From assembly GCF_000739775.1 (NCBI RefSeq), contig NZ_BBJH01000035.1, forward strand, positions 45,789 through 109,788: a stretch of DNA of 64,000 nt, in the 5' to 3' direction. Under the pieces are notes generated by a model. The model ran no database searches and was not told the origin of the DNA. It saw only the letters and a list, made by a program, of their open reading frames with translations. The DNA is from Paraburkholderia heleia NBRC 101817. GTDB lineage: Bacteria; Pseudomonadota; Gammaproteobacteria; Burkholderiales; Burkholderiaceae. Below, one piece after another: positions 45,122-53,239 of this stretch (positions within the stretch are counted from its first letter, which is position 1; every line of letters starts with the position of its first letter). A program made the position numbers and the translations under genes.

Positions 45122-45185
45122 TTGAAGAGACTGGCCGCACATTCGTTGCGGTATGCAGCCTCAATCTCAAACAAGGAGACATGTC

Positions 45186-45260
45186 ATGCAATGGACCACC
45201 CCCGCTTATACCGACCTGCGTTTCGGCTTTGAAATCACGATGTATATCGCCAACCGCTGA
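45186..45260 (+). CDS. pqqA: PQQ precursor peptide PqqA
   Basis: The 24-residue peptide MQWTTPAYTDLRFGFEITMY (residues 1-20) continues IANR. It has the invariant Glu16 and Tyr20 separated by three residues that become the PQQ ring system after cross-linking by PqqE. AAGGAG lies about 8 bases upstream of the ATG. It is the first gene of the pqqABCDE-tonB-exbB-exbD operon. Confidence 0.97.
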   Translation: MQWTTPAYTDLRFGFEITMYIANR

Positions 45261-45324
45261 GCGCGTGCCAGTGCCGTCCGCGCGGCCCTCAGGCAGCGGC
45301 GGGCGGCATGCAGCGAGAACGATC

Positions 45325-45729
45325 ATGAAGATCAGGATACTGGGTTCAGGGGCTGGCGGCGGCTTGCCGCAATGGAACTGCAACTGCGCGAATTGCCGCC
45401 GCGCGCGCCAGGCGTGCGGCGATGTGCTGCCGCGCACGCAGTCGTCGATTGCGGTGAGCGGCGACGGCACGTTCCGGACCACTACCGAAATGATCGACCT
45501 CGGCCTGTCGACGAAGCACGCGGCCGACATGGGGCATCTCGCGCAGCGCGGCGACGACGGCACGCCGGGCATGATCGACTGGCTCGACACATTGCCGCGC
45601 GGCACGCGCAAGGTGCTTACGCATATCAACAACACGAACCCGGTTCTCGACCCGCATTCCGTCGAGCGTGCGCAACTGCGTGCCCATGGCATCGACGTGG
45701 CCCACGACGGCATGCAGTTTCAGGTATGA
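45325..45729 (+). CDS. pqqB: PqqB with a large in-frame internal deletion
   Basis: The open frame has only 134 residues against about 300 for the family. The first 49 residues are a normal PqqB N-terminus (KIRILGSGAGGGLPQWNCNC; the CNCANC zinc site; PRTQSSIAVSGDG). From TFRTTTEMIDLG on, the sequence is the normal C-terminus (STKHAADMGHLAQ, LTHINNTNPVLD, DGMQFQV). About 170 middle residues, holding the metallo-beta-lactamase-like active-site histidines, are missing with the reading frame kept. The junction at about 45463-45470 is GACGGCAC, which in intact genes would encode DGT-type sequence at both edges, so slippage between short repeats is likely. The remaining protein should be inactive as a hydroxylase. 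The stop overlaps pqqC (ATGA). Confidence 0.9.
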   Translation: MKIRILGSGAGGGLPQWNCNCANCRRARQACGDVLPRTQSSIAVSGDGTFRTTTEMIDLGLSTKHAADMGHLAQRGDDGTPGMIDWLDTLPRGTRKVLTHINNTNPVLDPHSVERAQLRAHGIDVAHDGMQFQV

Positions 45730-46451
45730 CGATGAACGCACCTCTCCCGTTGCCGGACACGCACGCAATACCATGGACTGCGAATGAATTCGAATCGCGT
45801 CTTCGTGCGCTCGAATCGCGCTATCACATCCACCATCCGTTTAATCGCATGCTCAACGGCGGCCGGTGTTCGCCCGCGCAGATCCGCGGGTGGGTCGCGA
45901 ACCGCTTTTACTATCAGATCAACATTCCGCTCAAGGACGCGGCGATCCTTTCGAACTGCCCCGACCGCGCCACGCGTCGCCGCTGGATTCAGCGTCTCAC
46001 CGACCACGACGGGCAAGGCGGGAACGAAGGCGGCATCGAAGCCTGGGTGCGGCTCGGCGAAGCCGTCGGCGTCGATCGGGACACGATGTGGTCGCAGCGG
46101 CTCGTGCTGCCTGGCGTGCGCTTCGCGGTCGATGCCTACGTGAATTTCGCCCGGCGCGCGCCGTGGCAGGAGGGCGTGTGTTCGTCGCTCACCGAAATGT
46201 TCGCACCGCAGATTCATCTGGACCGGCTCGCGGGCTGGCCTTCGCATTACCCGTGGATCGAGCCGCAAGGCCTGCAATATTTTCGCAGCCGCGTGCCGCT
46301 CGCGCAGCGCGACGTCGAACACGGGCTCGAAGTGACGCTGAGCCATTTCCGCACGCCCGCCGAACAGCAGCGCGCGGTGGAGATCCTGCAGTTCAAGCTC
46401 GATATTCTCTGGTCGATCCTCGATGCGGTCGAAAAGGCGTGGCCCATATGA
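45726..46451 (+). CDS. pqqC: PqqC, final oxidase of PQQ synthesis
   Basis: The 241-residue protein matches PqqC along its whole length: RYHIHHPFNRMLNGG, ANRFYYQINIPLKDAAILSNC, RLTDHDGQGGNEGGIEAWVRLGEAVG and YPWIEPQGLQYFRSRV. It closes and oxidises the ring of the intermediate AHQQ to PQQ without a cofactor. ATG 45726 overlaps the pqqB stop by four bases, and the pqqC stop overlaps pqqD in the same way, so translation is coupled. It looks fully intact, unlike its neighbour pqqB. Confidence 0.96.
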   Translation: MTMNAPLPLPDTHAIPWTANEFESRLRALESRYHIHHPFNRMLNGGRCSPAQIRGWVANRFYYQINIPLKDAAILSNCPDRATRRRWIQRLTDHDGQGGNEGGIEAWVRLGEAVGVDRDTMWSQRLVLPGVRFAVDAYVNFARRAPWQEGVCSSLTEMFAPQIHLDRLAGWPSHYPWIEPQGLQYFRSRVPLAQRDVEHGLEVTLSHFRTPAEQQRAVEILQFKLDILWSILDAVEKAWPI

Positions 46452-46735
46452 ACCCGATAGTGCCCGATGCTGGCAGCGGCGTGCCGCTGCGCCCGCGCTT
46501 GCGCGGCATGTACCGTTTGCAGTGGGAGGCGGCCCAGGACGCGTATGTCCTGCTCTACCCCGAAGGGATGGTGCAGCTCAATTCGAGCGCGGGCGAGATA
46601 CTCGCACGTTGTGACGGCGCGCACGAACTCGACGAGATCATTGGCGAACTGGAGCGGCTTTTCAGCACCTCCGAGCTGGCGCCCGATATCTACCGCTTTC
46701 TCGATCACGCGCGGCTGCGCGGCTGGCTCGACTGA
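46448..46735 (+). CDS. pqqD: PqqD, peptide chaperone of PQQ synthesis
   Basis: The 95-residue winged-helix-like protein has GMYRLQWEAAQDAYVLLYPEG, VQLNSSAGEIL and a C-terminal helix typical of PqqD. It presents PqqA to the radical-SAM enzyme PqqE. It starts inside the pqqC stop (ATGA) and ends one base before the pqqE start. Confidence 0.95.
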   Translation: MNPIVPDAGSGVPLRPRLRGMYRLQWEAAQDAYVLLYPEGMVQLNSSAGEILARCDGAHELDEIIGELERLFSTSELAPDIYRFLDHARLRGWLD

Positions 46736-46736
46736 C

Positions 46737-47855
46737 ATGGCGACCCCAACCGCGGTCCTGCCCAAGCCGCTCTGGCTGCTCGCCGAGCTGACGTACCGCT
46801 GCCCGCTGCATTGCGCGTTCTGCTACAACCCCGTGGACTTCGCGCGGCACGGCGAAGAACTCGACACCGAAGCATGGCGCGCGACCATCAGCGCCGCTCG
46901 CGAACTGGGCGCGGCGCAGATCGGCTTTTCCGGCGGCGAGCCGCTGCTGCGCGACGACCTGGAAGTGCTCATTGCGCATGCGCGCCAGCTTGGCTTCTAT
47001 ACGAACCTGATTACGTCCGGGATCGGCTTGAACGTCGAGCGCATCGAGCGGCTCAAGACGGCCGGGCTCGATCATATCCAGGTGTCGATGCAGGATTCCA
47101 CGCGCGAACTCAACGACTTTCTCACGAGCACGCACACGTTCGAACTCAAGCGCAACGTTGCGCGGCTCGTCAAGGCGCATGGCTATCCCATGGTCCTCAA
47201 CTGCGTGCTGCATCGTTTCAACCTGCCCCACATCGCGCAGATCATCGACATGGCGCTCGAACTGGGCGCCGATTATCTGGAGCTTGCGAACACGCAGTAT
47301 TACGGCTGGGCCATGCTCAACCGCGATCAGTTGATGCCCACCGCCGAGCAGCTTCGCGAAGCGGAGGAGACCGTGAACCGGTATCGCGCCCGGATCGGCG
47401 AGCGCTGCCGCATTCTGTTCGTCGTGCCGGATTACTTCGAACAGCGGCCCAAAGCGTGCATGAGCGGCTGGGGGAGCGTGTTTCTCGGCGTGGCGCCCGA
47501 TGGGGCGGCGTTGCCTTGCCACGCGGCGCGCTCGCTGCCGGGCCTCGTGTTGCCGAACGTGCGCGATATGCCGCTGCGGCAGATCTGGTACGAGAGCGAA
47601 GCGTTCAACGCATTTCGCGGCGACGCCTGGATGCGCGAGCCCTGCCGCAGTTGCGATGAGCGTCACGCCGATCATGGCGGCTGCCGGTGCCAGGCCTACC
47701 TGCTGACCGGCGACGCCGACGCGGCGGACCCGGTGTGCTCGAAGTCGCCGCACCACGACCGCATCGCGCAGGCCGTGGCATTCGCAAGACGTCCGACGCG
47801 CGACGACGAGCGGCCAATCGTGTTCCGCAGCCGGCAGAACTCGCTCGCGCTTTGA
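46737..47855 (+). CDS. pqqE: PqqE, radical SAM enzyme cross-linking PqqA
   Basis: The 372-residue protein has the radical-SAM cluster motif CPLHCAFC (about 19-26), the SAM site GFSGGEPLLRDD and a C-terminal SPASM region with auxiliary-cluster cysteines (KACMSGWGS, LPCHAARSLPG, PCRSCDERHADHGGCRCQAYLLTGD). It joins Glu16 and Tyr20 of PqqA by a C-C bond. It is followed after 13 bases by tonB. No pqqF or pqqG peptidase gene is present, so peptide release must be done by a protease encoded elsewhere. Confidence 0.96.
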   Translation: MATPTAVLPKPLWLLAELTYRCPLHCAFCYNPVDFARHGEELDTEAWRATISAARELGAAQIGFSGGEPLLRDDLEVLIAHARQLGFYTNLITSGIGLNVERIERLKTAGLDHIQVSMQDSTRELNDFLTSTHTFELKRNVARLVKAHGYPMVLNCVLHRFNLPHIAQIIDMALELGADYLELANTQYYGWAMLNRDQLMPTAEQLREAEETVNRYRARIGERCRILFVVPDYFEQRPKACMSGWGSVFLGVAPDGAALPCHAARSLPGLVLPNVRDMPLRQIWYESEAFNAFRGDAWMREPCRSCDERHADHGGCRCQAYLLTGDADAADPVCSKSPHHDRIAQAVAFARRPTRDDERPIVFRSRQNSLAL

Positions 47856-47868
47856 GTGGAGAATCGAC

Positions 47869-48660
47869 ATGGCGTCGGTCGTTGCCCGCTTCGATCGCGG
47901 TGAGCCTGCGGTATTCGGCCAGCATGCGTTGGGGCGACGCGCCGCAATTGCCACCGTGGTTGCGGGCGTGCTCGCGCTGCATGCCGCGCTGATTGCCGTG
48001 GCGCGGTGGGAGGCGCCCGCGTCGCACGTCATGCCGGTGCGCGCGAGGGTTGTGGACGTCGCGCTGATCGCACCGACGGGGCCGATGGGGCCGATCGCGC
48101 CGGTGTCGCATGCGAGCGCCGCGCCTGCGCGAACGTCGTCGCCGAGTCCGTCGATTCATGAAGCAATCCGAAGCAATCCGTCGCAGCCGGCTCGAACGCG
48201 TCCAGTGGCGCCGGTGCATGCGCAAAACACCGTGCGCACGCCGCCGCCGCTAGCGGCGCCATCGGACGCACGTGCTGCGCCCGAGGCCGCGATGCCATCG
48301 GAACGCATAGCCGGCCCGCAGCCGCAACCGCAACCGCAGCCGCAACCCGCGCCCGTCGCCAACGCGCCTGCCGCGGACGCGCCCCACCACGTCGCCCGAC
48401 TGGACTGCGCGCTCACGAAGCCCGACTACCCCGCGCAGTCCTTGCGCCGCGCCGAGACCGGCACGGCCGTCATCGAACTCGAGACCGCAGCTGACGGCCG
48501 CGTGGTCGCCGCACGCGTCGCGACGACCAGCGGCTACGCGAGACTCGACGAAGCGGCGCGCAACGCGGCGCTCGCGAGCCGCTGCCAGCCCTATGCCGGG
48601 GACGGCAAGCCAGCGCCGGCGCGCGCCGACGTGCCGTTCACGTTCACCCTCAGCGAATGA
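47869..48660 (+). CDS. tonB: TonB energy-transducing protein of the pqq operon
   Basis: The 263-residue protein has one N-terminal membrane helix (about 25-45), a long Pro/Ala-rich periplasmic spacer including a (PQ)5-like run, and a C-terminal TonB domain (ALTKPDYPAQSLRRAETGTAVIELETAADGRVVAARVATTSGYARLDEAARNAA). It should pass proton-motive energy from ExbBD to an outer-membrane receptor. GGAG lies before the ATG. Its location 13 bases after pqqE ties its expression to PQQ synthesis, and the receptor at 40310 is the likely client. Confidence 0.9.
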   Translation: MASVVARFDRGEPAVFGQHALGRRAAIATVVAGVLALHAALIAVARWEAPASHVMPVRARVVDVALIAPTGPMGPIAPVSHASAAPARTSSPSPSIHEAIRSNPSQPARTRPVAPVHAQNTVRTPPPLAAPSDARAAPEAAMPSERIAGPQPQPQPQPQPAPVANAPAADAPHHVARLDCALTKPDYPAQSLRRAETGTAVIELETAADGRVVAARVATTSGYARLDEAARNAALASRCQPYAGDGKPAPARADVPFTFTLSE

Positions 48661-48673
48661 AACGGAGGACCTC

Positions 48674-49372
48674 ATGACAACCTATGGAATCGCGCACCTG
48701 TGGGCCCAGGGCGATCCGATGACGCGCTTCGTGGCGGCGCTGCTCGTCGCGATGTCGGTCGTGTCGTGGTCGGTGATCGTGTTGAAGGCGTTCGCGTTCG
48801 CGCGTCTGCGCCGCCATGCTGGCTGCGCCCAAAGACACTTCCGGGAAGCCGGCGACACAGACGATGGCGCCGCCGCGCTGGGCCGCCCCGGCACGCCGTT
48901 CTTCGAGTTGGCCAGCGCCGGCCAGCGCGCGCTGGCGCACCACGTGGCGAGCGGCGCGGCGCACCGGGAGCGCGTCGACTTGAGCGAGTGGCTGCTGCGC
49001 AGCCTCAGGGCTTCGGTGAGCGAGAGCTCGGCACGTCTTCAGCGCGGTCTCGGCCTGCTCGCCTCGATCGGCAGCACGGCGCCGTTCGTCGGCCTGCTCG
49101 GCACCGTGTGGGGCATCTACCATGCCCTGCTCGCGCTCGGCGCGAGTGGCGACGCCAGTCTCGAACATGTCGCGGGGCCCGTTGGCGAAGCGCTCATCAT
49201 GACGGCACTCGGACTATGCGTGGCGATTCCCGCCGTGCTTGGCTATCACGCGCTTGCGCGTGTTTCGCGCGATATCGTCGCGCAGCTCAACCGCTTCGCA
49301 TACGGCGTGCACACGCTGTTGCTCACGGGCAGCGTACCTGCGCCGTGTGCGGCGGTGAAGGAACGGGTATGA
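48674..49372 (+). CDS. exbB: ExbB-like proton channel subunit
   Basis: The 232-residue MotA/TolQ/ExbB protein has an N-terminal helix (FVAALLVAMSVVSWSVIVLKAF) and two C-terminal helices containing GLLASIGSTAPFVGLLGTVWGIYHALLALG and GPVGEALIMTALGLCVAIPAVLGYHAL. GGAGG precedes ATG 48674. It follows tonB by 13 bases and overlaps exbD by four bases. Confidence 0.94.
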   Translation: MTTYGIAHLWAQGDPMTRFVAALLVAMSVVSWSVIVLKAFAFARLRRHAGCAQRHFREAGDTDDGAAALGRPGTPFFELASAGQRALAHHVASGAAHRERVDLSEWLLRSLRASVSESSARLQRGLGLLASIGSTAPFVGLLGTVWGIYHALLALGASGDASLEHVAGPVGEALIMTALGLCVAIPAVLGYHALARVSRDIVAQLNRFAYGVHTLLLTGSVPAPCAAVKERV

Positions 49373-49797
49373 ACGACGATCGCGATCTGGAAGACGAAGC
49401 GATGCCGGCGGCCGACATCAATATGACGCCGCTCATCGACGTGATGCTCGTGCTGCTCGTCATCTTCATGGTGACTTTGCCGGTTCTGCACCATGCCGCG
49501 AAGCTGGCGTTGCCGCGCGCGAGCAGTCAGCGTGAGGATCTGGCCGCGCCGCACGTCGATATCGTCGTCGATGCGCTTGGCCACATGAGCTGGAACGCGC
49601 AGCCTGTTCAGGACTCCAGCCTGGCGGCGCGGCTCGCAGAAGCCGCGCGGCTCACGCCGCAGCCCGAAATCCGGCTCTCGGCCGATCGCGCCACGCCGTA
49701 CGGGCGTGTCGCGACGCTGCTCTCGGCGGCGAGTGCCGCAGGACTCGCGAAGGTCGGCTTCGTCACCGAGCCGGACCCGCCGCGGCACGACCCATGA
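49369..49797 (+). CDS. exbD: ExbD-like proton channel subunit
   Basis: The 142-residue ExbD/TolR protein has a single N-terminal membrane helix carrying the essential aspartate (INMTPLIDVMLVLLVIFMV) and a periplasmic domain ending in GLAKVGFVTEP. It starts within the exbB stop (ATGA). It is the last gene of the pqqA-exbD transcript and is convergent with a cytochrome b561 gene three bases away. Confidence 0.94.
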   Translation: MNDDRDLEDEAMPAADINMTPLIDVMLVLLVIFMVTLPVLHHAAKLALPRASSQREDLAAPHVDIVVDALGHMSWNAQPVQDSSLAARLAEAARLTPQPEIRLSADRATPYGRVATLLSAASAAGLAKVGFVTEPDPPRHDP

Positions 49798-49800
49798 CAG

Positions 49801-50331
49801 TTAGAGCTTCATGCGTTGCAGCACGCGGTCGTTCAGCACGAAACGATGAAAGAGCGCCGCGGCCACGTGCAGGCAGATGAGCGCGAACAGCACCCAGGCG
49901 AGCACGCCGTGGACGTCCCCCATGGCGTGCCCGAACGACGACCCAGCAGGGGAGAGCGCAGGCAGGGGGATGGCGCCGAACAGCGTGACGTCCCACGCGC
50001 GCGACGAGGCGTTGATCCATCCGAGCACGGGCACGGCGATGAGCAGGGCGTAGAGGGCGCCATGCGTGAGTATCGCCACGGCGCGCATGAATGGCGTCTG
50101 GTCGTCGGGCGGCGGACGATGGGTGGCGCGCCAGACCAGGCGGCACGCCATGGCGGCAAGGAGCGCCGTGCCGACGCCCAGATGCCACGCAATTTCGCCA
50201 ACGGGGCGCGTATCGCGGTGCACGTCGGGCATGGTCCAGCCAATCACGAACTGCGCCGCGACGAGTGCGACGACGAGCCAGTGAAGCAGGCGCGCAACGA
50301 GGTCGTAGCGCGAATCGGCGGTGATTTGCAT
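49801..50331 (-). CDS. cytochrome b561-family membrane haem protein
   Basis: The 176-residue protein has four helices and histidines in the b561 positions: LARLLHWLVVALVAAQFVIGW, EIAWHLGVGTALLAAMACRLVWR, LTHGALYALLIAVPVLGWI and MGDVHGVLAWVLFALICLHVAAALFHRFV. Such proteins move electrons between quinones and periplasmic or small-molecule partners. It sits tail-to-tail with exbD; a role in the alcohol-oxidation chain is suggested by position only. GGGAG lies before ATG 50331, and a GTG at 50337 is possible. Confidence 0.87.
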   Translation of the reverse strand: MQITADSRYDLVARLLHWLVVALVAAQFVIGWTMPDVHRDTRPVGEIAWHLGVGTALLAAMACRLVWRATHRPPPDDQTPFMRAVAILTHGALYALLIAVPVLGWINASSRAWDVTLFGAIPLPALSPAGSSFGHAMGDVHGVLAWVLFALICLHVAAALFHRFVLNDRVLQRMKL

Positions 50332-50555
50332 GGACACTCCCTTCTCAGCAATGGTCGGTTGAAAGTGGTGATTCTAGCGTGCCGAGATTAACGGATCATT
50401 AACTGCGCGGCTTGCGGGCCCCCTTAAAGCCAGGTCCTCCCTTGCCGCGCGTTCGGCTCCTGCGCCAGCGCGTCGAACTCGGGGATCCCGTCCAGGTGTT
50501 CGAGCACGCCCTCGCGCGAGCCGAGCGCGAACCGTTCCCGCCGCGCAGGGTCCCG

Positions 50556-51419
50556 CTAGCGGAATTTGCCCGCGCGCTGCGTGGCTGCGGGCAACTGCCG
50601 CGTTTCGCGCACCGAACGCGGGTGCCACAGGCGCGCGCCGCCCTCGATGCCCCGGTCGTTCGGCACGGTCGCCACCTTGGGCGGCAGATCGAACGCGAGG
50701 CGGGCCGCGTTGCCGCCGCCTATCCACAGCTTGTCGTAGTGCACGAGCGAGTCGAGTATGCCGATGATCTTCTCGACGCGCGCGTTCCAGCGCTTGTTGC
50801 CGGCCTTGCTGCGCGCGGCGTCGCCGATGTACTCGTCGTATGCGCGCTTCTTGCTGACCGGATGATGTGCGAGTTCCAGGTGCGGCATCAGTTCGCCGTC
50901 ACGGAACATGGCCGTGCCCACGCCCGTGCCGAGCGTCATCACGAATTCGAGGCCTTGCCCTTCGATCGCGGCGAGGCCCTGCATTTCCGCGTCGTTGATC
51001 ATGCGCACCGACGCAATGCCGAGGCGCTCGCCGAGCATCTGGGCGAGCGGCACGTCGTTCCAGTCGTCGGGGCCGAGATGCGGTGCCGTGATGACGTGAT
51101 TGTTGCGCACGAAACCAGGAAAGCCGATCGAAACGTGCGTGGCAGGATACGGTTCAAGCAGCGGTTCGACGAGCGTCGCGAGCGTTTCGACCAGCAGGGC
51201 GGGTGGGCACGGATGCGGCGTCGCCACGCGCACGCGTTGCGTGCGCATCACGCCGTTCTCGTCGATGATCGCGGCCTTCAGGCCCGTTCCGCCTACGTCG
51301 ATGGCGAGAATATTTTTGATGTCCTGCGAGGCGCGCGTCACACTTGCCGCGTGCTTAACAGCATTTTTTACAGGGTTTTTCACAGCGCTTTTCCTGACGG
51401 CTTGTTCGATTTTGGCCAT
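50556..51419 (-). CDS. ppgK: ROK-family polyphosphate glucokinase
   Basis: The 287-residue kinase has ILAIDVGGTGLKAAI, IGFPGFVRNN, APHLGPDDWNDVPL, MINDAEMQGLA and LGTGVGTAMF, which together match polyphosphate-dependent glucokinases. It uses polyphosphate or ATP to make glucose-6-phosphate. The N-terminal 30 residues are a Lys/Ala-rich extension. It lies 37 bases downstream of zwf on the same strand, so glucose phosphorylation and its oxidation are co-transcribed. The same frame stays open for about 40 codons past the TAG stop. Confidence 0.87.
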   Translation of the reverse strand: MAKIEQAVRKSAVKNPVKNAVKHAASVTRASQDIKNILAIDVGGTGLKAAIIDENGVMRTQRVRVATPHPCPPALLVETLATLVEPLLEPYPATHVSIGFPGFVRNNHVITAPHLGPDDWNDVPLAQMLGERLGIASVRMINDAEMQGLAAIEGQGLEFVMTLGTGVGTAMFRDGELMPHLELAHHPVSKKRAYDEYIGDAARSKAGNKRWNARVEKIIGILDSLVHYDKLWIGGGNAARLAFDLPPKVATVPNDRGIEGGARLWHPRSVRETRQLPAATQRAGKFR

Positions 51420-51456
51420 ACGTTCTCCTTGGCTGTCTGGTTCACTTCTTTATGGC

Positions 51457-53064
51457 TTACGTCGGCGCGAGTGCCCGCCACGCCCGGCCGTCGCGCGCGA
51501 GCAGTGCATCCGCCTGCGCCGGGCCTGCGCTGCCGGCGGCGTAGTCGTACACGGGAAGCGCCGCGTCGAGTTCAGGGTGCAATACGCCATCCACCGTCGA
51601 CCATGCCGCTTCTATGCCGTCGGCGCGCTGGAAGAGCGTCTGGTCGCCGAGCATGCAATCGTAGAGCAGGGTTTCGTAGCCGACGTTGGCACGCTCTGCG
51701 AAGAAGTCGTCATAGTCGAACGACGATTGCACCGAGCCGATCTGCACGACCGGCCCCGGCGTCTTCACGTTGAAGTCGAAGCTCGCGCCATGCGACGGAT
51801 CGATGCGCAGCGTCAGCACGTTGGGCGTGAGCGTCTCGACTGGCGTGTCGCGAAAGAGGAGAAACGGCACGCTCTTCAACTGCACCGAAATCTCCGTGCG
51901 ACGCGCGGCGAGGCGCTTGCCGGTACGCAGATAGAACGGCACGCCCGCCCAGCGCCAGTTGTCGATCTGCACGCGCGCGGCGGCATAGGTTTCGGTGCGG
52001 CTGTCCTGCGCCACGTCCGGTTCCTGGCGGTAGCCCGCGCCCGCCGGACCTTTTGCGTATTGACCGAACACCACGTCGTCCGGCGTGAGCGGCTTGAGCG
52101 CTTCGAAGATTTCGGCCTTGTTGTTGCGCACGGCTTCGGCGTCGAACGAGTTGGGCGGCTCCATCGCGACCATGCCGAGCAGCTGGAACAGATGGTTGGG
52201 CACCATGTCGCGAAACGCGCCGGTCTGCTCGTAGAACTTGCCGCGGCCTTCCACGCCGATCACTTCCGAAGCGGTGATCTGCACGCTGTCGATGTACTCG
52301 CGCCGCCAGACCGGCTCGAACATGGCATTGGCGAAGCGCAGCGCGAGAATGCTCTGCACCGTGTCCTTGCCGAGGAAATGGTCGATGCGATAGACCTGCG
52401 ATTCCTTCGCGACGCTCAGCACATGCTGGTTCAAGTCGCGCGCCGAAGCGAGATCGGCGCCGAAGGGCTTTTCGATCACGATGCGGCGGAACGTGCCGTT
52501 GCTGTCGCTGCCCTCCTCGAGCAGCCCGGCCTTGCCGAGACGTTCGATAATCGGCTTGAAAAAGCGCGCGCCCACGGCGAGGTAGAACACGACGTTGCCG
52601 TGCGGCTTGCCGTTCAACTGCTGCGCGAGCCGCTCAAACGTGCTGTCGTCCCCGAATTCGCCCGGCATGTAGGTGAGGCGCTGCGCGACCCACTCCCAGG
52701 CCTTGTCGTCGAGCTTGCCCGCGTGGAAGGTGCTTGCCTTGTCGGCGGCGAATTTTTCGAGCGAGGCGTGCAGCTCGGCTGCCCACGCCTTCGTCTCGCG
52801 CTCGCCATGATTCACGCCGATGATCTTCATGCCGTCGTCGAGCAGGCGGTCGACGGCCAGGTTGTAGAGCGCCGGCATCAAGAGGCGTTTGGTCAGATCA
52901 CCGCCCGCGCCGAAGATCACGAGCGTGCAGGGCGGCGCGGGATGCTTGCCGGCGGGCGAGGCGGGGGCGGCCGGTGCGCCGTGCGGATGCGCAGGCACCT
53001 TTGCGCTGGGGGCCGTGCGGGATGCCTCGTTGGAAGCATCGGGTTGGGTCGGTTTCGTCGACAT
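51457..53064 (-). CDS. zwf: glucose-6-phosphate 1-dehydrogenase
   Basis: The 535-residue enzyme has the NADP-binding VIFGAGGDLTKRLLMPALYNL (about 49-69), EKPFGADLASARDLN, the active-site RIDHFLGKD and downstream VIGVEGRGKFYEQTGAFRDMVPNHLFQLL. It makes 6-phosphogluconolactone and NADPH at the entry of the Entner-Doudoroff and pentose phosphate routes. The first 45 residues are a low-complexity Ala/Pro extension not needed for the fold. It is the first gene of the zwf-ppgK pair. No pgl or edd is adjacent, but a dehydratase fragment lies just upstream. Confidence 0.95.
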   Translation of the reverse strand: MSTKPTQPDASNEASRTAPSAKVPAHPHGAPAAPASPAGKHPAPPCTLVIFGAGGDLTKRLLMPALYNLAVDRLLDDGMKIIGVNHGERETKAWAAELHASLEKFAADKASTFHAGKLDDKAWEWVAQRLTYMPGEFGDDSTFERLAQQLNGKPHGNVVFYLAVGARFFKPIIERLGKAGLLEEGSDSNGTFRRIVIEKPFGADLASARDLNQHVLSVAKESQVYRIDHFLGKDTVQSILALRFANAMFEPVWRREYIDSVQITASEVIGVEGRGKFYEQTGAFRDMVPNHLFQLLGMVAMEPPNSFDAEAVRNNKAEIFEALKPLTPDDVVFGQYAKGPAGAGYRQEPDVAQDSRTETYAAARVQIDNWRWAGVPFYLRTGKRLAARRTEISVQLKSVPFLLFRDTPVETLTPNVLTLRIDPSHGASFDFNVKTPGPVVQIGSVQSSFDYDDFFAERANVGYETLLYDCMLGDQTLFQRADGIEAAWSTVDGVLHPELDAALPVYDYAAGSAGPAQADALLARDGRAWRALAPT

Positions 53065-53239
53065 GATTTCGCTTCAGAGGGCCGAAACAAATATAGCGAG
53101 CAAATCCGGTACCTTGAGTGACCGAGTTTGCGCGCATTCGGTTCAATCCGCCCAATGAAGGCTTTTTGTAATATTTTGGGTGCGCAGATCCGGTTGCCTG
53201 CCATGCCGCCGATTGTGCGATTCGCAGTACCCTCGGCGG

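Noticed and set aside
45186..47855. pqqF/pqqG protease genes within the operon
   Set aside because: No peptidase frame exists between pqqA and tonB; the processing protease must be elsewhere.
48290..48360. CAACCGCAGCCG-type repeat in tonB as a separate repeat element
   Set aside because: It is a short Pro-Gln run typical of TonB periplasmic spacers and needs no other explanation.
36578..50331. Complete lut-type lanthanide transport cluster
   Set aside because: No ABC transporter permease, ATPase or lanmodulin-like EF-hand protein is present; only the TonB receptor and energy module could correspond.
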